From Io17-Chloro-G2 sp963663135 (GTDB lineage Bacteria; Chloroflexota; Dehalococcoidia; Lucifugimonadales; UBA3495), in NCBI GenBank assembly GCA_963663135.2, contig CAXXRM010000002.1, positions 715,150 to 779,149 of the forward strand: 64,000 nt of DNA, given 5' to 3'. Made by a program: the position numbers and the translations under genes. Positions 54,533 through 63,358 of this stretch are shown here, piece after piece; the stretch's first letter is position 1; each line of letters opens with the position of its first letter. Below the pieces are notes generated by a model. It did no database searches. It was not told where the DNA came from and worked only from the letters and a program-made list of their open reading frames with translations.

Positions 54533-55606
54533 CTACTCGAACGCGGGCATAACCTCTTTGGCAAACAGTTTCAACGAGTTCAGCGATTGCTCTTTTGGCA
54601 TTCGACCAATGCGGTGCGCCGCGCAAAAGATGTCGTAACCGATTAATTCGCGCTGCTCCTTGAGCTTTGCAGTCACGGTCTCCGGGCTGCCCACCAGTGC
54701 CAGGCCGTTGTCTATCCAGAAATCCAGCGATGTACCCATGCCCTGAAACACCCGGGCCAGTTCATTCTGGCTGGGCGTTCCCTCGTTGCGGCCTTGGTAC
54801 CCGATGCGGGTGTTGGACAGGCCTTCGCGGCCCAGCCTTCGGGATTCCAGCAGCGGTCCTTCGGCTTCCTCCTTGGCCTTTTCGTCGGTCTCCGCCACGT
54901 GCACTGCCCGCGTCAGGAAAGTGCGGGGCATGGGGCCGGGGTGGTTGCACTCCCGCCAAATCTTCCGATACAGGTCGAACTTCTCGGCGATAGTGGGGTC
55001 GATGTCCAGGTTCTGGGAAACGTGGAAGTTGTTCTTGGCCGCGTACTCCAGCGACGCCGGGCTGTGTGCGCCCACCCAGATGGGCGGGTAGGGCTGCTGG
55101 TAAGGCTTGGGCACCGGCAGAGCTTCGTCGAACTGCCAGTAGTCACCCTGGTAGGTCACTTCGTCCTGGGTCCAGGCCTTGATAATGATTTCCATGGCCT
55201 CTGACGACATCTTCTGGCGCTCGAAGAACGGCAGGTTCCAGCGCATGAACTCGTGCTCGGCCACGCCGATTCCGGTGCCAAACTCCAGCCGGCCGTGAGA
55301 CAGGTGGTCCAGCATGGCCGCGTCCTGGGCGAGTCGCATCGGGTTGTAGAAGGGAAGCTGGTAAATCATGACCCCGAACCGCATGGACGTGGTCCGCAGG
55401 GCCACGGCGGTAAGGTAAACGCTGGGCGCGGTGAGTTGGCCTATGTGTGAGTTCTGGTGCTCGATGATGTAGTAGGACTCGTAGCCCAGCTCTTCACCCA
55501 GTTGGACCTCGTAGAGATGTTGATCGTAGGCGTCGGCGGCCAGGGCATAGTTGTCAAATTCGTGGGCGGGGAAAGTGTCCCAGATGCCGAATTCCAGATG
55601 CGCCAT
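54533..55606 (-). CDS. LLM-class flavin-dependent oxidoreductase
   Basis: ATG 55606 is chosen because AAAGGAGGG lies directly upstream; an earlier start at 55777 adds an unconserved leader. The product has about 357 residues. It starts MAHLEFGIWDTFPAHEFDNY and includes ESYYIIEHQNSHIGQLTAPS, FGVMIYQLPFYNPMRLAQDA and FGTGIGVAEHEFMRW. It is the second of three such paralogues here (others at 51038 and 63511). The mechanism needs reduced FMN. The VOC gene beyond its start side could act in the same pathway. Confidence 0.9.
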   Translation of the reverse strand: MAHLEFGIWDTFPAHEFDNYALAADAYDQHLYEVQLGEELGYESYYIIEHQNSHIGQLTAPSVYLTAVALRTTSMRFGVMIYQLPFYNPMRLAQDAAMLDHLSHGRLEFGTGIGVAEHEFMRWNLPFFERQKMSSEAMEIIIKAWTQDEVTYQGDYWQFDEALPVPKPYQQPYPPIWVGAHSPASLEYAAKNNFHVSQNLDIDPTIAEKFDLYRKIWRECNHPGPMPRTFLTRAVHVAETDEKAKEEAEGPLLESRRLGREGLSNTRIGYQGRNEGTPSQNELARVFQGMGTSLDFWIDNGLALVGSPETVTAKLKEQRELIGYDIFCAAHRIGRMPKEQSLNSLKLFAKEVMPAFE

Positions 55607-55757
55607 AGGAACCCTCCTTTGTGGTGGCCGGTTCGTGGACAATTTGAAGACCGTTAAAGGGTCTGGCGGCCCGATCTCCGGTTTCATGGACTCCGGTCTC
55701 GCTGATTTCGGTTTGTCTGCCCGGTGCAGCGACCCGGACGCAGTAACACTGATGCCA

Positions 55758-55795
55758 AAATAAAAGGTGGGCCCCAACCTTGGCTGGACCCACCT
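55758..55795 (-). terminator. Intrinsic terminator after the VOC gene
   Basis: Read on the minus strand, AGGTGGG (55795-55789) pairs with CCCACCT (55771-55765) over a GC-rich loop and is followed by TTTATTTT. It terminates the VOC gene ending at 55830 and separates it from the luciferase-like gene. Confidence 0.8.
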
Positions 55796-55829
55796 CTGAT
55801 CAGGGGCATTTAGCCGGGTTCGGTCCGGC

Positions 55830-56282
55830 TTATTCGAACACCAACGCCACGTTTTTGCGGCCAGGGGTGCGCATCTCGGTCAGCCCTTCCTCGGCGGTGG
55901 CCTGCGCGTTGCAGAACAACTCGATGCCGTTGCCGTCGGGGTCGTTGATGTAGATGCTGTAGGTCATGCTGTGGTCCGTGGTGTGGTCGATGGGCACGTC
56001 GGTCTCCACCAAGTACTTGTAGAACTCGTTCAGAGTGTCCCAGTCTTGGACCTGCAGGGCCATGTGGTTCAGGCCCAGGCCGCCCTTGCTCACGGGGGCC
56101 GCGTCCTCTGCGGCCTGGAACAGGGCCAGGTCATGGTGAATCTTGCCGCAGGTCAAAAAGGTCCCGAAACCGGGGCGGTCGATGGAAATCTCGAATCCCA
56201 GCACTTCGGTGTAGAACTTGGTGGAAGCTACCTGGTCTTTGACGTTGAGAACCAGGTGCCCGACTCTAATCGGTTTTGGCAT
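55830..56282 (-). CDS. VOC-family protein (catechol 2,3-dioxygenase-like)
   Basis: This 150-residue VOC protein has metal-site strands in RVGHLVLNVKDQVASTKFYT, LGLNHMALQVQDWDTLNEFY and DPDGNGIELFCN, the pattern of one-module extradiol dioxygenases and glyoxalases. GGAGGAGCC lies just upstream of the ATG at 56282. A clear terminator follows the gene. Its substrate is unknown; aromatic ring cleavage is plausible given neighbouring flavin hydroxylases. Confidence 0.87.
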   Translation of the reverse strand: MPKPIRVGHLVLNVKDQVASTKFYTEVLGFEISIDRPGFGTFLTCGKIHHDLALFQAAEDAAPVSKGGLGLNHMALQVQDWDTLNEFYKYLVETDVPIDHTTDHSMTYSIYINDPDGNGIELFCNAQATAEEGLTEMRTPGRKNVALVFE

Positions 56283-56692
56283 AATGGCTCCTCCTCCTAT
56301 TCAATACTCAGAAACGTAAATCCTCTGTTAAACAACAATATACGCCATACTTTAGAAAAATCCAAGGGTATAGGCACAAGGCGCAGGGTATTTCGATTGT
56401 CTTCAAATCACCGTCACCCTCGCCGCAGTGGGAATCCAGACGCCTTTCTGAACCTTACTCCCGTCATTATTATGAAAAGGCTATTTTCATCCTCACGGGT
56501 GGCTCTAACCAAGTCATCCGTCATTCTCGCCGCCGCGGGAATCCAGAGCCCTTTCTGCCATCCAACCTGATCGAGTCTGCAGGAATGGTCCAGGTGGAAC
56601 GTCGGCCTGTCCACCAGGCGCGTCATAATTGTCATAACCGTCTTGGCGCATGGCCAGGGCTCTGGATTCCCGCTGCGACGGGAATGACGGGG
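56283..56692. repeat. Intergenic region with solo left end and MITE-like element, subfamily A (about 56518-56692)
   Basis: A solo left end (CACCGTCACCCTCGCCGCAG) lies at about 56409. A full subfamily A element starts CCGTCATTCTCGCCGCCGCG, with CCATCCAACCTGATCGAGTC, GCAGGAATGGTCCAGGTGG and CATAACCGTCTTGGCGCATG, and ends GATTCCCGCTGCGACGGGAA. It is preceded by GGCTATTTTCATCCTCACGG (56477-56496), the same flank as at 25933 and 31911. Confidence 0.85.
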
Positions 56693-56973
56693 CGGCGTCC
56701 TACGTTCCCCCCGGACCTATGGCTCACCAAGAGCAGAAAATCCGGGTAACGGAAGTGGGCGAAACGTCCCGGCCCACCAGGATAGCTGTCGCGCCGCTGT
56801 CGAAAGCTCGCGGGCATGCACCCGGTTAGTTCATTACCGGGTTGGATGTGAAGATGATTCAGATTGGTGAGGTTGCCCAGTTCCGGGGGTATCTCTCCGG
56901 TCAACCGGTTCCCTGCGAGGTACAGCTGTTGGGTGCTCCTGTTTTGGGACCGGTTTTCTGTCTCGAAAACCAT
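56693..56973 (-). pseudogene. Leucine-rich-repeat gene fragment
   Basis: Minus-strand frame from 56973 reads QLYLAGNRLTGEIPPELGNL then TNLNHLHIQPGNELTGCMPA, i.e. the last LRR and the cap seen in the intact LRR gene upstream (LTGCIPGGLRSVSKNDL). It then runs into RFAHFRYPDFLLLVSHRS and continues into the adjacent MITE-like element. It is a truncated duplicate of an LRR gene end. Confidence 0.7.
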
Positions 56974-57045
56974 TATCCCAGAGGCGCAGGAGCACTTTCG
57001 TCTCTTCAGGACCCCGCTACACGCCCTCCTTCGGTGGATTAGGGC

Positions 57046-59160
57046 TTAGGGGGAGAGGGCTTCAACGGCGCAGAATGGCAGTCCAAGCGTTGAAAGGTCG
57101 TTCTTCGAGACTGAGCGCAAACCACCGGGTATGCACCCCGTAAGCAGGTTTCCGCCGATGTGCAGGGTAAGCAGCGAAAGGAGATTGCTCAACTCAGACG
57201 GAATCTCGCCGCTTAAGTTGTTGCCTTGAAGGCGCAGGGAGCGCAGCGAAAGGAGATTTCCCAACTCGGGCGGAATCTCACCGCTTAAGTTGTTCCCTTG
57301 GAGGTACAGGACATCCAGTGATAGGAGATTGCCCAATTCGGACGGGATCTCACCGGTCAACCTGTTTTCGTTAAGGTAAAGACGGTACAGCGATCCGAGG
57401 TCACCGAACTCCGTCGGTATCTCGCCGCTTAACTTGTTGTCCAGGAGGGTCAGGTGTTCCAAGTCACGGAGGTTACCCAATTCGGGCGGGATCTCCCCGG
57501 TCAACCTGTTTTCGCTAAGGAAAAGACGGTACAGCGATCCGAGGTCACCGAACTCCGTCGGTATCTCGCCGCTTAACTTGTTGTCCAGGAGGGTCAGGTG
57601 TTCCAAGTCACGGAGTTTACCCAATTCGGGCGGGATCTCCCCGGTCAACCTGTTTTCGCTAAGGAAAAGACGGTACAGCGATCCGAGGTCACCGAACTCC
57701 GTCGGTATCTCGCCGCTTAACTTGTTGTCCAGGAGGGTCAGGTGTTCCAAGTCACGGAGTTTACCCAATTCGGGCGGGATCTCCCCGGTCAACCTGTTTT
57801 CGCTAAGGAAAAGACGGTACAGCGATCCGAGGTCACCCAACTCCGTCGGTATCTCCCCACTCAGGTCATTCCTCTGGAGATCCACAATCCGGAGGTGTTT
57901 GAGGTCGCCCAACTCGGGCGGGACCTCCCCGGTCAGGTTATTCTCCGCGAGGTTTAGCCCTTTGACTCTTCCTGACCGGGGGTTGGTGGCGACGCTGTAC
58001 CAGTCGCGAATTGGCTCTGAGGTCAACCAGTTGGAGTTGTCCCGCCAGCTTTCCCCGCCCGTGGCGTTATAGAAAGCGACCAATGCGGTCCTGTCGCCGG
58101 AAGAAGGAGGAGGACCGATGGTTTCCTGTTCGCCGCAGATGGGCAGACCAAGCTCCCATAGATCATTATCCGGAACTGAGCGCCACCTACCGGGGATGCA
58201 CCCGGTCAACCGGTTCCCTCCGAGGCGCAGCACTTGAAGCCTGGTGAGGTTACCCAATTCAGGCGGTATCTTCCCGGTTAGATCGTTCCCTTCGAGGCGC
58301 AACTCCGTCAATCTTTCGATGCTGCCCAGCTGGGGCGGAATCTCCCCGCTCAACCGGTTGTCATTAAGGTAAATTTGGCTCAAGCCGGGGACGTTACCTA
58401 GCTCGGACGGTATATCACCGCTCAAGTTTTTCTGCGCGAGGTTCAGAGTATGCAGTCTTTTGAGGCTGCCCAACTCGGTGGGTATATTGCCGCTCAAGTT
58501 GTTGTCCGCTAGGTTCAGAGATCTCAGTCCTTTGAGGCTGGCCAACTCGGGCGGTAACTCCCCCCTCAAATTATTCCCCTTTAGATTTAGTGTGTGGATC
58601 CGGCCGGAGCGAGACCCCGTCGAGGAGACGCCATACCACTTATGCAATGGCTCAGAGGTCATCCAGTTGGTGTTGTCCCGCCAGCTTTCGCCGCCCGCGG
58701 CATTGTAAAGGGCGGCCAACGCTTCCGTGTCGCTGCCAACAGGGATGCGGGCGCCTTGGTCCTGGTCGCCGCAAAAGGGCAGACTAAGCCCAAGGAAGTC
58801 ATGCTCTCGAACTCTCTTCCAACTTGCGGGTATGCACCCGGAGAACTGGTTCCCGCCCAGATACACCTTCCACAGCTTTGAGAGTGTGCCCAATTCTGGA
58901 GGTATCTGACCGCTCAGATTATTGTCTTGAAGGTACAATTGTTCCAGATCGCGAAGACTTTCCAGTTCTGATGGAATCTCCCCGCGCAACTGGTTCTTAG
59001 TAAGGTACAGTCCTCTCAGTCGGCTGAGGCTGCCCAGCTTGGACGGAATCTCCCCACTCAACCGGTTGCCACTGAGGTCCAAAGATACCAGGTGGTCGAG
59101 CTTGCCCAACTCAGGCGGTATCTCTCCCCTCAACCCATTCCACGACGTAGGTTCCTTCAA
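57046..59160 (-). CDS. Leucine-rich-repeat protein (plant-type LRRs)
   Basis: The 704-residue frame consists of 24-residue LRRs of the form LTGEIPPELGKLRDLEHLTL. Three blocks are separated by EALAALYNAAGGESWRDNTN-type modules, which precede each LRR block, and LTGCIPG caps end the blocks. Between about 57370 and 57850, a 144-bp unit (48 residues, two LRRs) is repeated almost identically. The frame's TTG start is not the real start: a signal peptide and first module lie upstream in other frames (59161-59433). The protein was probably secreted and ligand-binding. Whether the upstream frameshifts are real or sequence errors cannot be told. Confidence 0.8.
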   Translation of the reverse strand: MKEPTSWNGLRGEIPPELGKLDHLVSLDLSGNRLSGEIPSKLGSLSRLRGLYLTKNQLRGEIPSELESLRDLEQLYLQDNNLSGQIPPELGTLSKLWKVYLGGNQFSGCIPASWKRVREHDFLGLSLPFCGDQDQGARIPVGSDTEALAALYNAAGGESWRDNTNWMTSEPLHKWYGVSSTGSRSGRIHTLNLKGNNLRGELPPELASLKGLRSLNLADNNLSGNIPTELGSLKRLHTLNLAQKNLSGDIPSELGNVPGLSQIYLNDNRLSGEIPPQLGSIERLTELRLEGNDLTGKIPPELGNLTRLQVLRLGGNRLTGCIPGRWRSVPDNDLWELGLPICGEQETIGPPPSSGDRTALVAFYNATGGESWRDNSNWLTSEPIRDWYSVATNPRSGRVKGLNLAENNLTGEVPPELGDLKHLRIVDLQRNDLSGEIPTELGDLGSLYRLFLSENRLTGEIPPELGKLRDLEHLTLLDNKLSGEIPTEFGDLGSLYRLFLSENRLTGEIPPELGKLRDLEHLTLLDNKLSGEIPTEFGDLGSLYRLFLSENRLTGEIPPELGNLRDLEHLTLLDNKLSGEIPTEFGDLGSLYRLYLNENRLTGEIPSELGNLLSLDVLYLQGNNLSGEIPPELGNLLSLRSLRLQGNNLSGEIPSELSNLLSLLTLHIGGNLLTGCIPGGLRSVSKNDLSTLGLPFCAVEALSP

Positions 59161-59433
59161 CAGGGCCGGGCCTGAGCCTTTCGCCGTGGTGGTATCCGAC
59201 GCCGTGCCAAGTTTCCATGTGCCGGTTGCTTAGCCATCCGGAGCTATTCCTCCAATCAGCTCCGCCCGTGGCATTGTAGAGAGCGGCCAGGGCCTCTTCT
59301 TCCGAGGTGTGAACGGGTTCAGTCCCGAGACGAACGGGACCGGGCTGCAGGCGGCCAACAGAATGGCTATTGCACCGCACAGGGCAAACCGGAGGGTAAC
59401 CCTGAGGAGGGTGGGCCGTTTGTCGTTCCTCAC
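59161..59433 (-). pseudogene. 5' end of LRR lipoprotein gene, split by frameshifts
   Basis: GTG 59433 opens a lipoprotein signal (TLLRVTLRFALCGAIAILLA then ACSPVPF, lipobox LLAAC). About 30 residues later the coding signal changes frame to EEEALAALYNATGGADWRNS, then changes again near 59190 into the long LRR frame. Together they restore the expected order of signal peptide, AALYNATGG module and LRRs. At least two indels are needed. Confidence 0.65.
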
Positions 59434-59492
59434 TTCGTCGCCCTCCGGCAAAGATCGAGAGCTCCTGGGGGTTAGGGAGAGTTTGCCCCGGC

Positions 59493-60947
59493 CTACCCGC
59501 TCCGGTCCAGAAACTCCTGCACCCGGGCCTTGGATGGCTCCTTGTTGTAGTTGTTGTACAGCATCATTGCATTGCGGACCGGGTCTCCGCCGAAGAACCG
59601 CTCGTACAGCACCTGGCGCCCGCCAAAGGCGCTGCACGCCACGTCCCAAGCCAGGTGGAACAGCTTGGCCCGGTCCCGGGCGCTGGCGGTGTCCGTGGAC
59701 ATGTACTGTTCGATTTCCGCGGCGATAGGTGTGTCAAAATCGGCTTCGGCCGGCAGGGCCATCAGGCTGCTGGAACCCATCTGCTGCACGATTTCGGCCA
59801 GCCTGGGGTAGATGGTCTTCGGAAACAGGCTGCGGCTGGCCGTGAACGGCGCTAGGGCCGGGCACATCACCCCCCACCGGTCGATTTCGGCGTCGGCTTC
59901 GGCGGCCCGCAGCAGGGCCTTCATGGTTTCCAGGTAAACAATTACCTCCCCCATCCGTTCTTGCACCTGGGGTATCTGGGTGGAACCGAGGGTCTCAATC
60001 ATCAGGGAAAGCAGGCCCAGGACGAATTCGGTCTTAACCACCGTGCGGGTGGTGACCTGGTGCCCGGTGTGGGAAAGGGAGTGGGTGTTGGCCGAATAGT
60101 TGTTGCACAAATCCGGGTCGCCCAGCAGGAACACCCGTTCCCAGGGCACCAGCACGTCGTCGAAGAACACCACCGCGTCCATCTCTTCGAACCGGGACCC
60201 AAGGGGATGGTCAAAGTGGGAGCGGTTCAGGTCGAAGCTCTCCCGGCACAGGAACTTCAGGCCCGGAGTGTCGCAGGGAATCGAAAAGGAAAACGCTTGG
60301 CGCCATGCGTCGTCTCCGATCAGGTGGCTTCGGGTCGGGTAAACAGCGATTTCGTCCGATATTGGCCCCAGTGTGGCAAGAATCCGGCTGCCCCGGACCA
60401 CAATGCCCGCGTCGGTCTCCTTCGTGACGGTCAAGGCAACCTGGTCACTAATATTGTCCACGGAACCGGGAGTGCGGCTCCGCTGCAGGTTGACCAGCGT
60501 GTGAGTGAGCGTAACGTCGTTCTCCCGGATAAACTCGTGGTACCGCAGCACGTTTTGCTGGAACTCGGGGCGGTTCTGGGCAAAATAGTCGGACGCGGCG
60601 GCCCAGGCGGTGAGCGCCACGTTCAGGAAGTCGGGCGTGCGGGCCATCATCCCGCAGCTGGTCCACGCCCAACGGGCCATCATCTTGCGCCGCCGGTCCA
60701 GGTCTTCATGGGTCTTTGGGATCATGAAGGAAAGGCCGACCTGGTCTCCGGTGCTGGGGGAGGCAAAGGTCATTTCGGGCCCCACCTCCGGGTCGTGCTG
60801 CAGGTCGTACAGCGCGGCCACCGATTCGACGCCGTTGCGAAAGTAAGGGTGGCTGGTCACGTCTTTCACCAGTTCACCCCGGATCCACACCTCCCTGGGG
60901 TGGTCCCTGAGGCCGGCGATGTATTCTTTCCCTGTCCGAGCAGGCAT
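59493..60947 (-). CDS. 4-hydroxyphenylacetate 3-hydroxylase-type flavin monooxygenase (HpaB family)
   Basis: ATG 60947 follows GGGGGATTG and gives about 484 residues beginning MPARTGKEYIAGLRDHPREV. It belongs to the HpaB/chlorophenol monooxygenase family, with YDLQHDPEVGPEMTFASPST, RWAWTSCGMMARTPDFLNVA and FEEMDAVVFFDDVLVPWERV as landmarks. HpaB enzymes hydroxylate phenols using reduced FAD from a partner reductase (HpaC), which is not adjacent. It heads towards the LRR gene, 60 bp before its signal-peptide start. Confidence 0.9.
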   Translation of the reverse strand: MPARTGKEYIAGLRDHPREVWIRGELVKDVTSHPYFRNGVESVAALYDLQHDPEVGPEMTFASPSTGDQVGLSFMIPKTHEDLDRRRKMMARWAWTSCGMMARTPDFLNVALTAWAAASDYFAQNRPEFQQNVLRYHEFIRENDVTLTHTLVNLQRSRTPGSVDNISDQVALTVTKETDAGIVVRGSRILATLGPISDEIAVYPTRSHLIGDDAWRQAFSFSIPCDTPGLKFLCRESFDLNRSHFDHPLGSRFEEMDAVVFFDDVLVPWERVFLLGDPDLCNNYSANTHSLSHTGHQVTTRTVVKTEFVLGLLSLMIETLGSTQIPQVQERMGEVIVYLETMKALLRAAEADAEIDRWGVMCPALAPFTASRSLFPKTIYPRLAEIVQQMGSSSLMALPAEADFDTPIAAEIEQYMSTDTASARDRAKLFHLAWDVACSAFGGRQVLYERFFGGDPVRNAMMLYNNYNKEPSKARVQEFLDRSG

Positions 60948-61096
60948 CAATCCCCCTTGGCTGGCGGCATCAAATATCATGCGCCACGGCATGTCCGTTG
61001 GAAAAATCGAGTGTAGCAGCGCCCTTTTTGAGTGTCAAAACCGGCCACTCCGGGGCGCAGAGTCTTTCAGCCGTCATTAAATGTCCCCATCCCCCC

Positions 61097-61258
61097 CTCG
61101 TAATTCTCGCCGCAGCGGGAATCCAGACCCCTTTCGTGCCCTACTCCCGTCATTCTCGCCGCAGCGGGAATCCAGAGCCCTTGCTCCCATCCAACCTGAT
61201 GCGGGTCTGAGGGAATGGTCCAGTTGGCGCATGACGGGGGCACTGGATTCCCTACCTG
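61097..61258. repeat. Solo left end and truncated MITE-like element, subfamily A
   Basis: A solo left end (CTCGTAATTCTCGCCGCAGC) at about 61097 is followed by a subfamily A element from 61147 (CCCGTCATTCTCGCCGCAGC). The core stops after GGAATGGTCCAGTTGGCGCA and a decayed GCACTGGATTCCC, so the internal part is deleted. Confidence 0.75.
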
Positions 61259-61294
61259 TATCATGTGGGCCAACCAAAAGACCCCGCAAGCGAC

Positions 61295-61420
61295 GTGGTT
61301 TCCCTACTCACCACCGTGGCTCCCCTGCTCATCGCCGTGGCTCCCATACTCATCGCGGTGGCTCCCCTGCTCATCGCCGTGGCTCCCCTGCTCATCACCC
61401 TGCGGTTCCCCTACTCATGA
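61295..61420 (+). repeat. 21-bp tandem repeat array
   Basis: The unit GTGGCTCCCCTGCTCATCGC plus C occurs four times with few changes (61316-61399). A diverged unit lies before (from 61295) and a degenerate one after (to 61420). Twenty-one is a multiple of three. The array lies about 100 bp upstream of the alcohol dehydrogenase start. Confidence 0.9.
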
Positions 61421-61520
61421 CAGTATGGATGTGGTACTTTGGCTGGGTTCGAGCGGGCTGAGTTAAGGCTCAAATTTGGCGCTTCCAACCGCAAATTCAT
61501 CGTGTTAAGTGAGGTTATCT

Positions 61521-62621
61521 ATGAAAGGCCGAGTCGTTGCGTGTAAAGAGTACGGCAAACCCTTCGAAATTGAGGAATTCGACGTCCCCGACCCTCAACC
61601 CGGCGCGGTGCTGCTGAGAATGACCCAGGCAGGTATCTGCGGCTCCGACCTCCACGTTTGGCGGGGAGACCAGGTAAATGTTCCCTTGCCGCCCACCGGC
61701 CGTGTCATGGGCCACGAGGGCACCGGCGTGGTTGAATCCCTCGGCGAGGGCGTCAGCGCCGACTCCCTGGGCGTCCCCATCAAAGAGGGAGACCGGATCG
61801 TCTATGCCGCGGTCTTTCCCTGCTACCGCTGCCACCTCTGCCTCAAGGGAGACACCAACTGGTGCGTCAACCGGGGATATGCCCCGGCATCGGTCTGGCC
61901 CTACTTCACCGGCACCTACGCCGACTTCCTTTACCTGCCGCCGCGTCACCCCCTGTTCAGAGTGCCCGACGAACTCGACGACGATATCCTGGGCCCGGTG
62001 AACTGCGCCATGGGTACCGTGACCACCGGGTTGATGCGGGCCGGACTGAGGGAAGGCCAATACGTTGTGATCCAGGGCGCGGGCGGGCTGGGGCTGAACG
62101 CCACCGCCATGGCCAAGGACATGGGCGCCGACCGGGTCATCGTGCTGGACCGGTTGGAAAACCGTCTGCAACTGGCCGAGGAGTTCGGGGCCGACTACAC
62201 CATCAACATCGAGGAGTTCAACACCGTCGAAACCCGGGTGCAGCGGGTCAGGGAACTGACCGGCGGCCGGGGGGCCGACGTGGTCATGGAATTGGTAGGA
62301 CGCGCCGAGTTGCTGGCTGAGGGCATCGACATGCTGGGCAACGGCGGCACCTTTGTGGAAATCGGAGACATAGTTCGCGGCCGGGAGGTATCCATCGATC
62401 CCTCCAAGCTGCTGGCGGGCAAGAACATCATGGGCTCCCTCATGTATCGTGCCGATTTGCTGCCCACCCTGCTCAGCTTCCTGGTCCGGAACCACAAGAA
62501 GTTGCCCTTCGACAAGCTGATTTCCCATAAGTTCCCCTTGGAGCAGGTCAACGAGGCCTTCCCCCAAGCCGAATGGAGCCAGCGCCAAACCCAAATCACC
62601 CGGGCCATGTTGGTACCATAG
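61521..62621 (+). CDS. Zinc-dependent alcohol dehydrogenase (MDR family)
   Basis: This 366-residue medium-chain dehydrogenase begins MKGRVVACKEYGKPFEIEEF; a GTG 12 bp upstream would add four residues. Catalytic zinc ligands are Cys40 (GICGSDLH) and His65-Glu66 (GHEGTG). Structural zinc Cys are at 101, 104, 107 and 115. GAGGLGLNATAMAKDMGAD is the NAD-binding loop. Many relatives act on polyols or aldehydes; the substrate is unknown. A tandem-repeat array lies upstream. Confidence 0.92.
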   Translation: MKGRVVACKEYGKPFEIEEFDVPDPQPGAVLLRMTQAGICGSDLHVWRGDQVNVPLPPTGRVMGHEGTGVVESLGEGVSADSLGVPIKEGDRIVYAAVFPCYRCHLCLKGDTNWCVNRGYAPASVWPYFTGTYADFLYLPPRHPLFRVPDELDDDILGPVNCAMGTVTTGLMRAGLREGQYVVIQGAGGLGLNATAMAKDMGADRVIVLDRLENRLQLAEEFGADYTINIEEFNTVETRVQRVRELTGGRGADVVMELVGRAELLAEGIDMLGNGGTFVEIGDIVRGREVSIDPSKLLAGKNIMGSLMYRADLLPTLLSFLVRNHKKLPFDKLISHKFPLEQVNEAFPQAEWSQRQTQITRAMLVP

Positions 62622-62696
62622 GGCCCGTGGTCTGATTGCCTGCTACCGGCGCGCCGGCGCAGCGAGCCTGCCCGCCGGGCCAAATGTAGTACCATA

Positions 62697-62978
62697 TTGA
62701 TACAGAGTTTTCGGGACCGTGATGCCGAAAGGTTATTTGCGGGTGAGGCGGCGCGGCAGTTTCAGGGAATTGCTCGCCAAGCGATGGTGCGTCTCCAGAT
62801 TCTGGACGATGCGATCTCACTCGCGCAGTTATCGAACAGGCCAGGAAACAGGTTGGAAACTCTTTCCGGAGACCGGCGAGGGCAATACAGCATTCGAATC
62901 AACCGGCAGTGGCGTATTTGTTTCCGGTGGCTGAATGGCGCCCCTCGCGACGTTGAGGTCGTAGACTATCATGGTTGA
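62697..62978 (+). CDS. higB: HigB-type RelE-superfamily toxin
   Basis: This 93-residue protein starts with a TTG at 62697. It has the RelE/HigB fold, with IQSFRDRDAERLFAGE at the start and SIRINRQWRICFRWLNGAPR then DVEVVDYHG at the end; the Arg, Tyr and His positions match ribosome-dependent mRNA cleavage enzymes. It overlaps the antitoxin gene by 8 bp, with toxin first as is usual for HigBA. Confidence 0.92.
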   Translation: MIQSFRDRDAERLFAGEAARQFQGIARQAMVRLQILDDAISLAQLSNRPGNRLETLSGDRRGQYSIRINRQWRICFRWLNGAPRDVEVVDYHG

Positions 62979-63315
62979 AGAGTTAGCCAGGCCTTCCAAG
63001 AATGGCATGCCCCCTATTCACCCCGGCGAGATTCTTGCCGAGGACCTGGAGGAGTTGGGTCTCACCGCGGAAGAGTTTGACAAAATCCTTGCGGTCACGC
63101 CCGGAACCGTCCGCGCTATTCTGGAAGGACGATGTAACATCGACGCCGAGTTCGCATTGCGCCTGTCCCGCTATATAGGCACAGGGGCGAGGCTCTGGAT
63201 GAACCTCCAGGTCTCTTACGACTTGAAGGTAGCGATGCGAGACATTGGCCATCAAATCAAGAAACAGGTCCAACCCCGACCCAACATGCCAATGATGCCT
63301 GAGGACTGGGCATGA
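62971..63315 (+). CDS. higA: HigA-type antitoxin
   Basis: This 114-residue XRE-type HTH antitoxin has the HigA signature MPPIHPGEILAEDLEELGLT and the helix-turn-helix VTPGTVRAILEGRCNIDAEF then LRLSRYIGTGARLWMNLQVS. It would neutralise HigB and repress the shared promoter upstream of 62697. A GC-rich hairpin follows at 63359. The pair looks intact. Confidence 0.93.
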   Translation: MVEELARPSKNGMPPIHPGEILAEDLEELGLTAEEFDKILAVTPGTVRAILEGRCNIDAEFALRLSRYIGTGARLWMNLQVSYDLKVAMRDIGHQIKKQVQPRPNMPMMPEDWA

Positions 63316-63358
63316 TTGATCGCCTAACATCCTGAACCTCCCCAATCCCTAAATAACT

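Noticed and set aside
9175..61258. Dispersed 30-36 bp repeats considered as CRISPR repeats
   Set aside because: Copies are kilobases apart, inverted relative to each other, and no cas genes are present.
61295..61420. CRISPR-like array
   Set aside because: The 21-bp units are adjacent with no spacers; it is a simple tandem repeat.
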